DNA from: Maricaulis sp. | GTDB lineage: Bacteria; Pseudomonadota; Alphaproteobacteria; Caulobacterales; Maricaulaceae | Length of the DNA stretch: 63,459 nucleotides | Direction: 5' to 3' | Assembly (NCBI RefSeq): GCF_030149235.1 | Contig: NZ_JASBRW010000056.1 | Span: 1 to 63,459 of the forward strand | Shown here: positions 10,021-18,938 of the stretch, one piece after another | Position numbering within the stretch: the stretch's first letter is position 1 | How the letters are laid out: the number at the start of each line of letters is the position of its first letter | Notes under the pieces: model-generated | What the model saw: only the letters and a program-made list of their open reading frames with translations | What the model was told of the DNA's origin: nothing | Database searches by the model: none | Made by a program: the position numbers and the translations under genes

Positions 10021-10821
10021 ATGAAAATGACCCGTCTTATTGCAGCCGGTCTGGCCGCGCTTGGACTGTCTGCCGCTGCTGGTGCTGCTCCGGGCGATTA
10101 CAAGGCGCCGGAACACCATCACTGGCACCACTCCGGCCCGTTCGGCACGTATGACCGTGCTGCGGTCCAGCGTGGCTATCAGATCTATGTCGAAGTCTGC
10201 GCCTCGTGCCACTCGATGGACCTGCTGAGCTTCCGTAATCTCGGTGAGCGTGGTGGTCCCTTCGAGGACGAGCGCTTCCCGAACGCCAATGACAACCCGC
10301 TCGTCATGCAGCTGGCTGCGTCCTACACGCGTCAGTGGGATGGTGAAGTCGATGATGCCGGTGATCCGCGCATCCGCCCGGGTATCCCGGCTGACACCTT
10401 CCCGGCACCGTATGAGAATGAGCAGATTGCTCGCGGTTCCAATAATGGCGCCCTGCCGCCGGATCTTTCGGTCATGACCCGCGCCCGCCATCACGGCACG
10501 GATTATGTCCGCTCGCTGATGCTGGGCTACACCGACGCTCCGGAAGGCGTCGAAATGGGGCCGGGCCAGTACTACAACGAGTATTTCGGGCCGATTTCCA
10601 TGGCGCCGCAGCTGGTTGACGGCCTGATCGAATACGCCGACGGAACCGAGGCAACCCAGGAGCAGATGGCGGAAGATATCGCCGTTTTCCTCACCTGGGC
10701 CGCGGATCCGCACCAGGATATTCGCAAGCAGACCGGCCTCATGGTCCTGCTCTTCTTGTTCGTCCTGACCATTCTGGTCTATCTGGCCTATCGCCAGATC
10801 TGGGCGAATGTGAAGCACTAG
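10021..10821 (+). CDS. petC: Cytochrome c1 subunit of the bc1 complex
   Basis: 266 aa with an N-terminal signal peptide (hydrophobic core LIAAGLAALGLSAAAGAA), so the N-terminus is periplasmic. The covalent heme motif CASCH is at residues 60-64, a methionine-containing segment (GPISMAPQLVDG) may supply the axial ligand, and a C-terminal helix (GLMVLLFLFVLTILVYLAY) anchors it in the membrane. It accepts electrons from the Rieske protein and reduces soluble cytochrome c. Last gene of petABC, followed by a clear terminator. Confidence 0.96.
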   Translation: MKMTRLIAAGLAALGLSAAAGAAPGDYKAPEHHHWHHSGPFGTYDRAAVQRGYQIYVEVCASCHSMDLLSFRNLGERGGPFEDERFPNANDNPLVMQLAASYTRQWDGEVDDAGDPRIRPGIPADTFPAPYENEQIARGSNNGALPPDLSVMTRARHHGTDYVRSLMLGYTDAPEGVEMGPGQYYNEYFGPISMAPQLVDGLIEYADGTEATQEQMAEDIAVFLTWAADPHQDIRKQTGLMVLLFLFVLTILVYLAYRQIWANVKH

Positions 10822-10845
10822 GCTGGGCTGAGCACTGAGCTGACT

Positions 10846-10875
10846 AAGGCCGCGGCGCTCGTCCGCGGCCTTTTT
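10846..10875 (+). terminator. Intrinsic terminator of petABC
   Basis: AAGGCCGCGG (10846-10855), 7-nt loop, CCGCGGCC (10863-10870) followed by five Ts. It lies 25 nt after the petC stop and 21 nt before the mtnP start, so petABC and mtnP are probably separate units or partially coupled by read-through. Confidence 0.85.
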
Positions 10876-10895
10876 CGTGGAGACGACGGAGCAAG

Positions 10896-11780
10896 ATGAT
10901 GAGCAAGTGGACTATTGGCGTAATCGGCGGTTCCGGCCTCTACGCCCTGGAGGGGCTGGAGAATGTCCGCACCCAGGCCTGGGAAACCGCCTGGGGGTTC
11001 CCGTCCGCCGAGCTGACCTTCGGTGAGCTCAATGGTGTCAATTTCGTCTTCCTGCCGCGCCATGGTTCCGGGCACACCCTCTCCCCGTCAGAATTGCCCT
11101 ACAAGGCCAATATCGCAGCGCTGAAGCAGGCCGGTTGTACCGATATCCTGGCTGTCTCCGCCTGCGGCTCTCTGCGCGAAGAGTATGCGCCGGGCCATTT
11201 CGTTTTTGTCGACCAGTATGTCGACCGCACCCGACAACGCCCGATGAGCTTTTTCGGCGAGGGCTGTATCGCCCATGTGCCGATGGCTGACCCGGTGTGT
11301 TCTCGGCTCAGCCAGATGGCCTTTGACGCGGCTCAGGCTTCCGGCATCGGTGCGACCATGGGCGGGGCCTATCTGGTGATGGAAGGCCCGCAATTTTCAA
11401 CCCGTGCGGAGAGTGAGCTCTACCGCAGCTGGGGGCTGGACGTGATCGGCATGACCAACATGCCCGAGGCCCGGCTCGCGCGCGAAGCCGAGCTGCCCTA
11501 TGCGGCTGTGGCCATGGTCACCGATTACGACTGCTGGCACGAGGGTGAGGACAGCGTCGATGTCGCCGGCGTGCTTGAAGTCATGCAGGGCAATACCAAG
11601 AAGGCGAAGGCCATGCTGGCTCAGCTGGCAACCACCCTGTCCGCTACAGAGCGGACGGCATCGCCGGATGGGATCGAAACCTGTCTGGACACGTCGATCG
11701 TGACTCCGCCGAGCCATCGCCTTGGCGCGGCCGTGGAGCGTCTCGCCAGCCTGATTCCGCGCGTTTTTGCAGCGGATTGA
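10896..11780 (+). CDS. mtnP: S-methyl-5'-thioadenosine phosphorylase
   Basis: 294 aa. Purine nucleoside phosphorylase family-2 features: IGVIGGSGLYALEG phosphate-binding start, FLPRHGSGHTLSPSELPY, a central VSACGSL, and MEGPQFSTRAESELYR followed by GMTNMPEARLAREAELPYA. The enzyme converts methylthioadenosine plus phosphate to adenine and methylthioribose-1-phosphate in methionine salvage. Functionally it pairs with apt, about 1.2 kb downstream, which converts the released adenine to AMP. Two ATGs occur in tandem at the start. Confidence 0.95.
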   Translation: MMSKWTIGVIGGSGLYALEGLENVRTQAWETAWGFPSAELTFGELNGVNFVFLPRHGSGHTLSPSELPYKANIAALKQAGCTDILAVSACGSLREEYAPGHFVFVDQYVDRTRQRPMSFFGEGCIAHVPMADPVCSRLSQMAFDAAQASGIGATMGGAYLVMEGPQFSTRAESELYRSWGLDVIGMTNMPEARLAREAELPYAAVAMVTDYDCWHEGEDSVDVAGVLEVMQGNTKKAKAMLAQLATTLSATERTASPDGIETCLDTSIVTPPSHRLGAAVERLASLIPRVFAAD

Positions 11781-11877
11781 GTGAATTCTCCCGGCCGGGT
11801 CTTTTGCCGCTGCCAACGGTCGTCCATAAAGACGGCCCGGCGCGTAGTGTTGCGCCGCATGTGTATCGGGGGATGTC

Positions 11878-12273
11878 ATGCTGAGTTTGGTTCTGGGTTC
11901 CACAGTCATGCTGGCGCTGCAGCAGCCGGTTGTCCTGCCTCGTCCCGCCGTTGAGTGCGCCGCCCACCTGACCAATCCGCGAGCCCGGCATGATTGCCTC
12001 GGTGATTTGTTGCAGGAGGCGGAGGCTGCGATGGCTGCCGCCGCGGCAGGAGCGGCTGAGGAGGCCGAGCTTGCTGATCTGGACACTGGGGGCATGTTTG
12101 GCGCGTCTGCGGCTCTGGAGGCTGCTCAGAGCGCCTGGGCGGCCTATCGTGATGCCGAGTGCGCGCGCCGGGGTGCTCTGATGATCCTGAGCGAGGATTC
12201 TCGCCGTGATGTTGTCCTTGATTGCCAGATTGCCCTGACCCGCGCCCGCACGACCGAGCTGAGCGAGGCCTGA
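11878..12273 (+). CDS. LprI/DUF1311-like small exported protein
   Basis: 131 aa. A short hydrophobic N-terminus (LSLVLGSTVMLAL) suggests export. The rest resembles the LprI lysozyme-inhibitor/DUF1311 family: an early Cys in VECAAH, an Ala/Glu-rich helix, then a segment with SAWAAYRDAECARRG and a late CQIALTRARTTEL, giving paired cysteines. GGGGGA precedes the ATG at a good distance. The GST gene starts 1 nt after its stop, so the two are probably co-transcribed. Function in this organism is not known. Confidence 0.7.
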   Translation: MLSLVLGSTVMLALQQPVVLPRPAVECAAHLTNPRARHDCLGDLLQEAEAAMAAAAAGAAEEAELADLDTGGMFGASAALEAAQSAWAAYRDAECARRGALMILSEDSRRDVVLDCQIALTRARTTELSEA

Positions 12274-12274
12274 C

Positions 12275-12916
12275 GTGTCCAAGCCCAGGCTTTTCATCGG
12301 CAATCGCCGTTTTTCGAGCTGGTCTCTGCGGGCCTGGCAGGTGCTCAGGAAATCCGGGCTGGATTTCGAAGAGGTGCTGGTCCCGCTCGATGATGTCGAT
12401 ACGCGGTCCACGATCTCGGAGATTTCACCCGGCGGCACCGTTCCGGCCCTGCATACCGAAGACGGTGTGATCTGGGATTCCCTGGCGATCTGCGAGTGGG
12501 CCGCAGAACAAGTGCCTTCGCTCTGGCCCGCTTCGGCACCGCTGCGTCACCGGGCCCGTTCGGCAGCCAGTGCCATGCATGCCGGTTTTTTCGCGCTGCG
12601 CCAGCACTGCCCGATGGACCTCGGCCGGGAACCGGCCGCGATCGAGCTGAACGATGCCACCCGCATGGACATCGCTCTGATGCAGGCGCTCTGGCATGAT
12701 GTCGCGACCCGACCCGGCCCCTACCTGTTCGGCGAATGGTCGATTGCAGATGCCTTCTTCACCCCGGCCGCGACCCGTTTCAGAACCTATGCGGTTGACC
12801 TGCACAGCGAGGCCCAGGCTTATTGCGACCAGCTGCTGGCGGATGAGGATTTTCTCGCCTGGGAAGCCGGGGCGCTTGAGGAAGACTTTCCAAACCCGTA
12901 CGAAAACCCGATCTAG
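12275..12916 (+). CDS. Glutathione S-transferase family protein
   Basis: 213 aa from a GTG start. The N-terminal ~80 residues are a thioredoxin-like GST domain ([20 protein letters not shown]; the Ser pair in FSSWS is the likely glutathione-activating position, and [10 protein letters not shown] carries the cis-Pro). The remainder is an all-helical C-terminal domain with [14 protein letters not shown]. The family conjugates or reduces substrates with glutathione; the substrate is unknown. It lies between the LprI-like gene and apt on the same strand. Confidence 0.88.
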   Translation: MSKPRLFIGNRRFSSWSLRAWQVLRKSGLDFEEVLVPLDDVDTRSTISEISPGGTVPALHTEDGVIWDSLAICEWAAEQVPSLWPASAPLRHRARSAASAMHAGFFALRQHCPMDLGREPAAIELNDATRMDIALMQALWHDVATRPGPYLFGEWSIADAFFTPAATRFRTYAVDLHSEAQAYCDQLLADEDFLAWEAGALEEDFPNPYENPI

Positions 12917-12936
12917 CGCGCTCAGGGACAAACGCC

Positions 12937-13464
12937 ATGGACCTCAAATCCGCGATCCGCACCATTCCCGACTATCCCAAGCCGGGCATCATGTTCCGTG
13001 ACGTCACCACGCTGATCGGTGATGCGCGGGCCTTTCGTATCGCCGTCGACCTGATGGTTCATCCCTGGGCCGGGACCAAGATTGACCGGGTTGCCGGTAC
13101 CGAGGCGCGAGGCTTCATCCTCGGCGGCGCCGTGGCGCATCAGCTCTCGGTCGGCTTCACGCCGGTTCGCAAGAAGGGCAAGCTGCCGCATCGGACGCTG
13201 ATCGAAGAATACGAGCTGGAATACGGGGTCGACGCGATCGAGATCCATGTCGATGCCGTCCATGAGGGCGACCGTATTCTGCTGGTGGATGACCTGATCG
13301 CCACTGGCGGAACCGCCGAGGCGTCCATCAAGCTGCTGCAGCGCGCCGGTGCGACGGTGGTCGGCGCGGCCTTCGTGATCGACCTGCCGGATCTGGGTGG
13401 CGCCAAGCGCATCGAGGCGCTGGGCGTGCCGGTATCCTCGCTGGTCTCCTACGAGGGCGAATAA
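12937..13464 (+). CDS. apt: Adenine phosphoribosyltransferase
   Basis: 175 aa, normal for Apt. Features: [18 protein letters not shown] at the N-terminus, [15 protein letters not shown], the flexible-loop region [20 protein letters not shown] and the PRPP-binding motif [17 protein letters not shown]. It makes AMP from adenine and PRPP, and would recycle adenine released by MtnP encoded just upstream. A hairpin begins directly at its stop codon. Confidence 0.96.
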   Translation: MDLKSAIRTIPDYPKPGIMFRDVTTLIGDARAFRIAVDLMVHPWAGTKIDRVAGTEARGFILGGAVAHQLSVGFTPVRKKGKLPHRTLIEEYELEYGVDAIEIHVDAVHEGDRILLVDDLIATGGTAEASIKLLQRAGATVVGAAFVIDLPDLGGAKRIEALGVPVSSLVSYEGE

Positions 13465-13492
13465 GCCGCCGCACCGCGAACGGTGGGCGGCT
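13464..13492. terminator. Hairpin between convergent apt and S10 peptidase genes
   Basis: AGCCGCC-G-CACCG (13464-13476), CGAA tetraloop, CGGTG-G-GCGGCT (13481-13492): a long stem with one bulged G. No strong T-run follows on the + strand (CATTCTC). It probably terminates or stabilises the 3' end of apt. Confidence 0.55.
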
Positions 13493-13515
13493 CATTCTCA
13501 AGTCCATCCGACGGA

Positions 13516-14997
13516 TCAGTCTGCAATCAGATCCCGAACATCCTGGGCGAAGGTCTCGAGGGACGGCTCGTGGATGTACATCATGTGACCCGCTTCATAA
13601 TAGGTGAAGGTCACGCGATCCTGGTCGAAACCGGGCTGGTTGAACATCAGCTCCGCCGAGAAGAAGGGCGTCGCCAGGTCATAATAGCCCTGGGCTACGA
13701 GGACTTCGAGATCGGAGTTCTGGCGCATGGCACGCGACACCCACGGCACAACATTGATGTACTCATTGCCGCCGGACTGGCCGGTATCCCAGTTCCAGCC
13801 ACGAACGCCGCCAATGGTGGAATAGTATTCCGTGATCTCCACGCCCAGCGTGCGGGTGAAGTAGTCCAGCATGGAGGCCGTAAAGCTTGCGTCGATGCCG
13901 TAGAAGCTCGGATCGGTTTCCGGGCCTTCACCGACGCCATCAATCTCGACACCGGTGAAACGGCTGTCCAGGCGGCCGACCGACAGGCCTTCATCGCGGC
14001 GCAGCTCGCGCTGGAAGCGACGCAGGGAGACCCGCATATTGGCGCGCTCGAGGAAGTCTTCCGACAAGCCGGTAAAGCTGGCTAGACCCGAGATGACACT
14101 GGCCTGGCGATTGGCATCAAGCGTGACGCCATACATCAGGGCCGGCATGTATTCCTCGATGGCGAACTCGCGGGCATCGGCAAGGAAGGCCTCGATATCA
14201 TTGTTCCAGGCCGAACGGTCGACCTTGTTGTGATACCAGGCCGTCGCGGCAAAGCCGGGCATCAGGCCGACATAGCCGATATCATTACCCGGCGACGTGT
14301 CGTCATAGCGGAAATCGAGGACGGTGGAGATCAGGGCCACACCGTTGATGGCGACATCTGTATATCCCCCTTCCAGCTCGTTCAGCAGGGCGCCGATCCG
14401 CAGCGTGCCATAACTCTCACCGAGCAGGTATTTCGGCGAATTCCAGCGCCGGTTCTCGCTCAGCCAGAGGCGGATGAAGGCGGCGAGGCTCTCGGCATCT
14501 TCATTGACGCCCCAGAATTCCGACGGCTCCGTCTCGCCCAGGGCCCGGCTCCAGCCGGTGCCGACCGGGTCGACGAACACGAGATCGGCCACGTCGAGGA
14601 TGGAGTGGACATTCTCGACGACATCATAGGGCGCAGCTCCGTCATCGACTGCGTTGGGCAGCGCCAGGCGCTGCGGGCCAAATACGCCCATATGCAGCCA
14701 CAAGCTCGCCGAGCCCGGACCGCCATTGAACACGAAGGCCACCGGGCGGGTACGCGGATCGCCCATATTGTCGGCGATGTAAGCGGTGGTGAAGATCGAC
14801 GCGGTCGGATTGCCATCGCTGTCGTGCAGGAAGGTTTCGCCGGCGGTGACGGAATAACGGATGCGCTGTTCGCCAATGGTCACCTGACCGCGGCTTTCAT
14901 AGACGCGCGGTTCCGGCGTCTCGGCGTTTTCCTGCGCCAATGATGGCACAATGCTCAGCGTCGCCGCGGCAAGCGCGGCAGTGAGGGTACGGATCAT
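13516..14997 (-). CDS. Secreted S10-family serine carboxypeptidase-like protein
   Basis: 493 aa from the ATG at 14997 (GGAGA about 8 nt upstream), which starts a clean signal peptide (TLTAALAAATLSIVPSLAQ). S10 features: RPVAFVFNGGPGSASLWLHM oxyanion region, VFVDPVGTGWSRA, the nucleophile motif LLGESYGTLR, and a C-terminal YEAGHMMYIHEP with the catalytic His; the acid is presumably in QGYYDLATPF. Predicted periplasmic or secreted peptidase; substrates unknown. Monocistronic, convergent with apt. Confidence 0.9.
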   Translation of the reverse strand: MIRTLTAALAAATLSIVPSLAQENAETPEPRVYESRGQVTIGEQRIRYSVTAGETFLHDSDGNPTASIFTTAYIADNMGDPRTRPVAFVFNGGPGSASLWLHMGVFGPQRLALPNAVDDGAAPYDVVENVHSILDVADLVFVDPVGTGWSRALGETEPSEFWGVNEDAESLAAFIRLWLSENRRWNSPKYLLGESYGTLRIGALLNELEGGYTDVAINGVALISTVLDFRYDDTSPGNDIGYVGLMPGFAATAWYHNKVDRSAWNNDIEAFLADAREFAIEEYMPALMYGVTLDANRQASVISGLASFTGLSEDFLERANMRVSLRRFQRELRRDEGLSVGRLDSRFTGVEIDGVGEGPETDPSFYGIDASFTASMLDYFTRTLGVEITEYYSTIGGVRGWNWDTGQSGGNEYINVVPWVSRAMRQNSDLEVLVAQGYYDLATPFFSAELMFNQPGFDQDRVTFTYYEAGHMMYIHEPSLETFAQDVRDLIAD

Positions 14998-15111
14998 GAA
15001 TGGTCTCCCCAATGATTTGGCGGCAGTCTAGTCAGCACCAGGGCTGGCGTGAAGTGACCGGCCTGCAAGCCAAGACTTGGGGCAAAAGCCAAGTTGGGGT
15101 AGGGCAGACCC

Positions 15112-16005
15112 ATGAATTATCGACACGCTTTTCATGCCGGCAATTTTGCCGACATTCTCAAACATCTCGTCCTCACCCTTTGCCTTGAGCACCTCAAGGC
15201 CAAGCCCAAGCCGGTGCGCTACATCGACAGCCATTCCGGTATCGGCGCTTACGACCTGGCATCAGATGAAGCTGAGCGCTCTCCGGAATGGAAAGACGGT
15301 GTCGGCAAGCTGCTGAACGCGGATATTCCCGAGGAGGCCCGCCCGGCGCTCGAGCCGTATCTCAACTTGATCCGTGAGATGAACCCGGATGGGTTGAAAT
15401 CCTATCCGGGGTCGCCGGAAATCGCGGCGCGTCTGCTGCGTGAGAATGACCGCATGCATCTGTGCGAGCTGCATGCCGCCGACTCAGTGACGCTGGACGA
15501 TCGCTATAAGCGCGACAAGCGCGTGAAAGTTGAAAAGCGCGATGGCTACAAGGCGATCGAGGCGCTTGTCCCGCCGCCGGAAAAGCGCGGCCTGGTGCTT
15601 GTGGACCCGCCGTTCGAGGACCGGGATGAACTCGCCCACATGGCCGAAGCGGTCATGGGCGCGATCGGCAAATGGCCAACCGGGACCTATGTGTTCTGGC
15701 GTTCGCTCAAGAACCTCTGGGCTGCCGACCGGTTCGATGCCGGGCTTGCGCACTGGTTGATTACCGAGCAGGGCATTGATCCCGAGAAAATCCTGCGGGC
15801 TGATCTCTGGGTGCGTGACCTGGCCAGTGAAGGCAAGCTCGCCGGAGCCGGGGTGGTGATCGTCAATCCGCCCTGGACGCTGGAGGAGCAACTCGTCGGC
15901 GCCATGCCCTGGCTGGCTGACACCCTGGCACAGGGCGATGGCTATGGCTGGCGCGTTGACGGCGCCTTTACCGACGAGGACCTGGAAGATCTGGCTGACG
16001 ATTAG
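15112..16005 (+). CDS. rlmJ: 23S rRNA (adenine-2030 N6)-methyltransferase RlmJ
   Basis: 297 aa. The N-terminus MNYRHAFHAGNFADILKH is diagnostic of RlmJ (formerly YhiR). The SAM-binding residues lie around YIDSHSGIGAYDL, and the amino-methyltransferase motif IV is LVDPPFED. The enzyme methylates A2030 in 23S rRNA before 50S assembly is complete. The stop codon overlaps that of the following convergent gene in TTAG. Confidence 0.95.
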   Translation: MNYRHAFHAGNFADILKHLVLTLCLEHLKAKPKPVRYIDSHSGIGAYDLASDEAERSPEWKDGVGKLLNADIPEEARPALEPYLNLIREMNPDGLKSYPGSPEIAARLLRENDRMHLCELHAADSVTLDDRYKRDKRVKVEKRDGYKAIEALVPPPEKRGLVLVDPPFEDRDELAHMAEAVMGAIGKWPTGTYVFWRSLKNLWAADRFDAGLAHWLITEQGIDPEKILRADLWVRDLASEGKLAGAGVVIVNPPWTLEEQLVGAMPWLADTLAQGDGYGWRVDGAFTDEDLEDLADD

Positions 16006-16580
16006 AGCAGCTGGATATTCATATCCCGCAGAAAACGGTCGGAGAAAACGATCGTCGTGATCAGCAGGCTGCTGACGGCGTAGGCGCCGATATTATGCGC
16101 CCAGTGCGGACGCAGGCGTCGCGCAGCATCCCATGTCAGAGCCAGAAGGAGGGCCGCGACGCCGATGGTGATCGGATAGGGGCCCATGCCCAGGATGATA
16201 CCGGCCAGGGCTTCATCATTCGGGTAAGGGCCGGTCATGGTGATCCCTCCCGCAATTAAGCGCAGCATGAACTGGAAAAATAGCAGCCCGTAAGCGAGAA
16301 ACGATCCGGTCGCCCGAGCCCACAAGTACGCGAGAACGCCGAGGGCCACGGTGACGGCAGGGCCTGCGAGCGACACAATCAGGGCGTAGGTTTGCGAGCC
16401 ATAGGAGCCCGATGCCGGTCCCGCCTTGTTCAGCGTCATCCACATTTCCACGCCGAGCATCTCCCCGGCGGCCCAGTGGCCGAACTCATGGGCGAGATAG
16501 CTAAACGGACCCAGCAGCAAAATGCCAAGATAGAGCCCGAGGCGCGAAGGATTGGGCGAGGCGAGTGTGGTTGCGGTCAT
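16002..16580 (-). CDS. Small M50-like membrane protein with HExxH
   Basis: 192 aa, mostly hydrophobic with about five membrane segments. YLAHEFGHWAAGEMLG near the N-terminus gives an HExxH motif in a membrane context like site-2 proteases, but no clear LDG-type second motif is visible, so it may be a divergent or non-proteolytic M50 relative. Start chosen at 16580 (GGGGGA 6 nt upstream); the open frame extends 32 codons further without family features. Confidence 0.65.
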   Translation of the reverse strand: MTATTLASPNPSRLGLYLGILLLGPFSYLAHEFGHWAAGEMLGVEMWMTLNKAGPASGSYGSQTYALIVSLAGPAVTVALGVLAYLWARATGSFLAYGLLFFQFMLRLIAGGITMTGPYPNDEALAGIILGMGPYPITIGVAALLLALTWDAARRLRPHWAHNIGAYAVSSLLITTIVFSDRFLRDMNIQLL

Positions 16581-16653
16581 GTCTGTCCCCCGACGGACCA
16601 TTATTGATGGCCTGAGACTATCGAGGGCTTGGAAGGCGCGCGACGGGAATGTG

Positions 16654-17532
16654 CTAGTAGTTGTCCCCTGCCTCATCCCACCAGGGATGCCCGGACGGCA
16701 GATCGCTGGAGACCTTGCCGGGGAATTCCGGCGGGCGTTTTTCCAGGAAGGACATGACGCCCTCCTTGGCGTCGTCGCCCATTCCGGCTTCCAGAATGCC
16801 GATCGATTCCAGGCGATGGGCCTCCATCGGATGAGCCGCGCCCTGCATGCGCCACGCCATCCGGCGCATCATGGCCAGCGATACGGGCGAGCATCGTTCA
16901 GCGATCTGGCGCGCCCGGTCACGGGCTTCCGCCATCAGGTCTTCGGCGGGCAGGACCCGGGCGACAAGACCCGCCTCGAAGGCCTCGGCTGCCGGGAAAG
17001 TCCGTCCCGTCAGGCCCCAGTCCATAGCTGTTGAAATGCCCACGACACGGGGCAGGAACCAGCTCGCGCAGCCGTCCCAGATGATGCCGCGGCGCGCGAA
17101 GGGGTAGGCAAATTTGGCATCGACCGAAGCCAGGCGGATATCCATCGGCAGGATCATCGTCGCGCCAATCCCGACTGAGGCGCCATTGATGGCTGCGATG
17201 ACCGGCTTCAGGGCGTTCCAGATTCGCAGGTTGAGAACACCGCCGCGGTCACGCCATTTGGGATCCTTGGGATCAAATGTGCCGTTATGCTGGGTTTGGG
17301 CAACCATGTCGAAGGTCTCAACCCCGGTCGACAGATCCGCACCGGCACAGAAAGCGGGTGGTGAACCGGTGACAATGATGGCCTTGACCGCGTCATCGGC
17401 ATCGGCGGCGTCGAACGCCGCCATGATCTCGTCGCCCATTTCATAGGTGAACGCGTTGAGCCGGTGCGGTCGGTGCATGGTGATGGTCGCGATCGCGTCC
17501 TCGACCTCGTAGCGGATCGTTTCGAACGTCAT
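16654..17532 (-). CDS. Crotonase-superfamily (enoyl-CoA hydratase/isomerase-like) protein
   Basis: 292 aa with a crotonase fold: MHRPHRLNAFTYEMGDEI, a central AAINGASVGIGATMILPMDI oxyanion-hole region, FARRGIIWDGCASWFLPRVVG, then the AAEAFEAGLVARVLP helix. The two glutamates used for hydration in classical enoyl-CoA hydratases are not at their usual places (GIGAT instead of GGGCE; YPF instead of QPE); an Asp is present at IIWDG. A hydratase is therefore not assured; an isomerase, hydrolase or other crotonase reaction is possible. The MFS gene ends just upstream on the same strand (start 18810). Confidence 0.82.
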   Translation of the reverse strand: MTFETIRYEVEDAIATITMHRPHRLNAFTYEMGDEIMAAFDAADADDAVKAIIVTGSPPAFCAGADLSTGVETFDMVAQTQHNGTFDPKDPKWRDRGGVLNLRIWNALKPVIAAINGASVGIGATMILPMDIRLASVDAKFAYPFARRGIIWDGCASWFLPRVVGISTAMDWGLTGRTFPAAEAFEAGLVARVLPAEDLMAEARDRARQIAERCSPVSLAMMRRMAWRMQGAAHPMEAHRLESIGILEAGMGDDAKEGVMSFLEKRPPEFPGKVSSDLPSGHPWWDEAGDNY

Positions 17533-17544
17533 GTCTGTCCCCTT

Positions 17545-18810
17545 TTAATGATGGGTTTCATCCCCGGTACCGAATAGGCGCCCGCGCTCGGTGACAAGCA
17601 CAATCGCAATCGCCGCCGCGCCCATCAGCGCCTGCCCGGCGATCAGCGGAATGGCGGTGCCGTCGTACAGCTGGCCGATGGCCCAGCCCACAAACGTCCC
17701 GCCGACACCGCTGATCATGCCGTAGGCCGCCGAGGCCGTGCCCGCGATATGACCCATGGGCTCCATGGCTATGGAGGAAAAATTGGCCGCGATCAGGCCG
17801 AGTGCGGCCAGGGCAATGGCGAGCAGTCCCAGGAAAGCTGCCGCACTGTGCACGCCCGCGAGCAGGCTGGCGGTATGGACCAGGCTGACCGCGGTGAAGA
17901 CGATCAGGGCGGTATGAGCCAGGCGTCTTTGTCCCAGCCTTTGCACCAGGCGCGAATTGATAAAGCTCATCGCCCCCATGCCGGTCGCAATAATGGCGAA
18001 GGCCAGCGGAAACTGGTTATCGCCCAGCCCATAGGTGCTGATGAAGACCTGTTGCGAGGAGTTGAGGAAGGCGTAGAGCCCTCCGAAGAATGCCATCGCT
18101 GCAAGCGTGTAGCCGAGAAGCTGCCGGTTGCGCAGGGCTTCCGCGAAGGTCGCAACCGTCGTGCTGACCTTGAGCGGTACGCGGTATTCCGGATGCAGGG
18201 TTTCGGGCAGGCGGATATGGATCCAGGCCAGGAGCGCAATGCCGAAGAGGAAGAGGGCGCCAAAGATCCAGCGCCAGTCGGCCACGACCATGATCAGCTG
18301 CCCCATCGCCGGTGCCAGGACCGGCACGGCCATGAAGGCGGTCATCACCAGCGACATGATCTCGGCCATGCGCCGGCCGGAGGTCAGGTCGCGGGCAATC
18401 GCCACGGTAATGACCCGGCTGGCTGCCGCGGCCGCGCCCTGGGCGAACCGTGCGGTCAGCAGGAGGGTGAAGCTGGGTGTCATCGCGCAGATCAGCGTCA
18501 CGATGAGATAAACCCCGATCGCGCCCATCATCACCGGCTTGCGCCCGAACCGGTCGGAGAGCGGGCCGTAGATGATCTGGGCCACGGCAAAGCCGAGCAG
18601 GTAGGCCGAAATCACATTCTGCTGGCTATTCGCCCGGGCAACGTCGAGATCGGCGGCGATATCGTCCAGCGCGGGCAGCATCATGTCGATCGACAGGGCG
18701 ACCAGACCGGTAATGGCCACCATCAACGCCACCAGCTCCCACAAGGGAAGCGGCAGGTCGGAGTTGTCTCCGGATCGCGTGGCGATTGGGGTCGGGGAAG
18801 ATGGGGTCAT
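17545..18810 (-). CDS. MFS drug-resistance transporter, Bcr/CflA type
   Basis: 421 aa from the ATG at 18810, with about 12 membrane helices. Family features: ALSIDMMLPALDDIAADL after the first helix, QIIYGPLSDRFGRKPVMM (MFS motif A between helices 2 and 3), and SFINSRLVQRLGQRR in the second half. Bcr/CflA members are proton-coupled exporters of drugs or small metabolites. It is divergent from a TetR regulator with a palindromic operator in the 128-bp gap, a typical regulated efflux arrangement. The crotonase gene follows 12 nt downstream and may be co-transcribed. Confidence 0.9.
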   Translation of the reverse strand: MTPSSPTPIATRSGDNSDLPLPLWELVALMVAITGLVALSIDMMLPALDDIAADLDVARANSQQNVISAYLLGFAVAQIIYGPLSDRFGRKPVMMGAIGVYLIVTLICAMTPSFTLLLTARFAQGAAAAASRVITVAIARDLTSGRRMAEIMSLVMTAFMAVPVLAPAMGQLIMVVADWRWIFGALFLFGIALLAWIHIRLPETLHPEYRVPLKVSTTVATFAEALRNRQLLGYTLAAMAFFGGLYAFLNSSQQVFISTYGLGDNQFPLAFAIIATGMGAMSFINSRLVQRLGQRRLAHTALIVFTAVSLVHTASLLAGVHSAAAFLGLLAIALAALGLIAANFSSIAMEPMGHIAGTASAAYGMISGVGGTFVGWAIGQLYDGTAIPLIAGQALMGAAAIAIVLVTERGRLFGTGDETHH

Positions 18811-18904
18811 GGAACGCGCGACTGTGAGCCGCTGCGCTCCGGACCGCAAGCGTGTTGTCCCTTCGCTCGCCGGCAATATTGCGTGGGCACCCGTCTACAC
18901 CTAT

Positions 18905-18918
18905 CTATCACATGATAG
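18905..18918. promoter_or_regulatory. Candidate TetR operator between the MFS and tetR genes
   Basis: Perfect inverted repeat CTATCA-CA-TGATAG (6-bp arms, 2-nt spacer). It lies 20 nt before the tetR start and 94 nt before the MFS start, where an autoregulating TetR would bind. No comparison to other sites was possible. Confidence 0.6.
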
Positions 18919-18938
18919 GAGCGCCGGGAGCACGTCTT

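Noticed and set aside
17749-18915. A 388-codon + strand frame over the MFS gene
   Set aside because: Antisense shadow; no domain, and it crosses the operator region.
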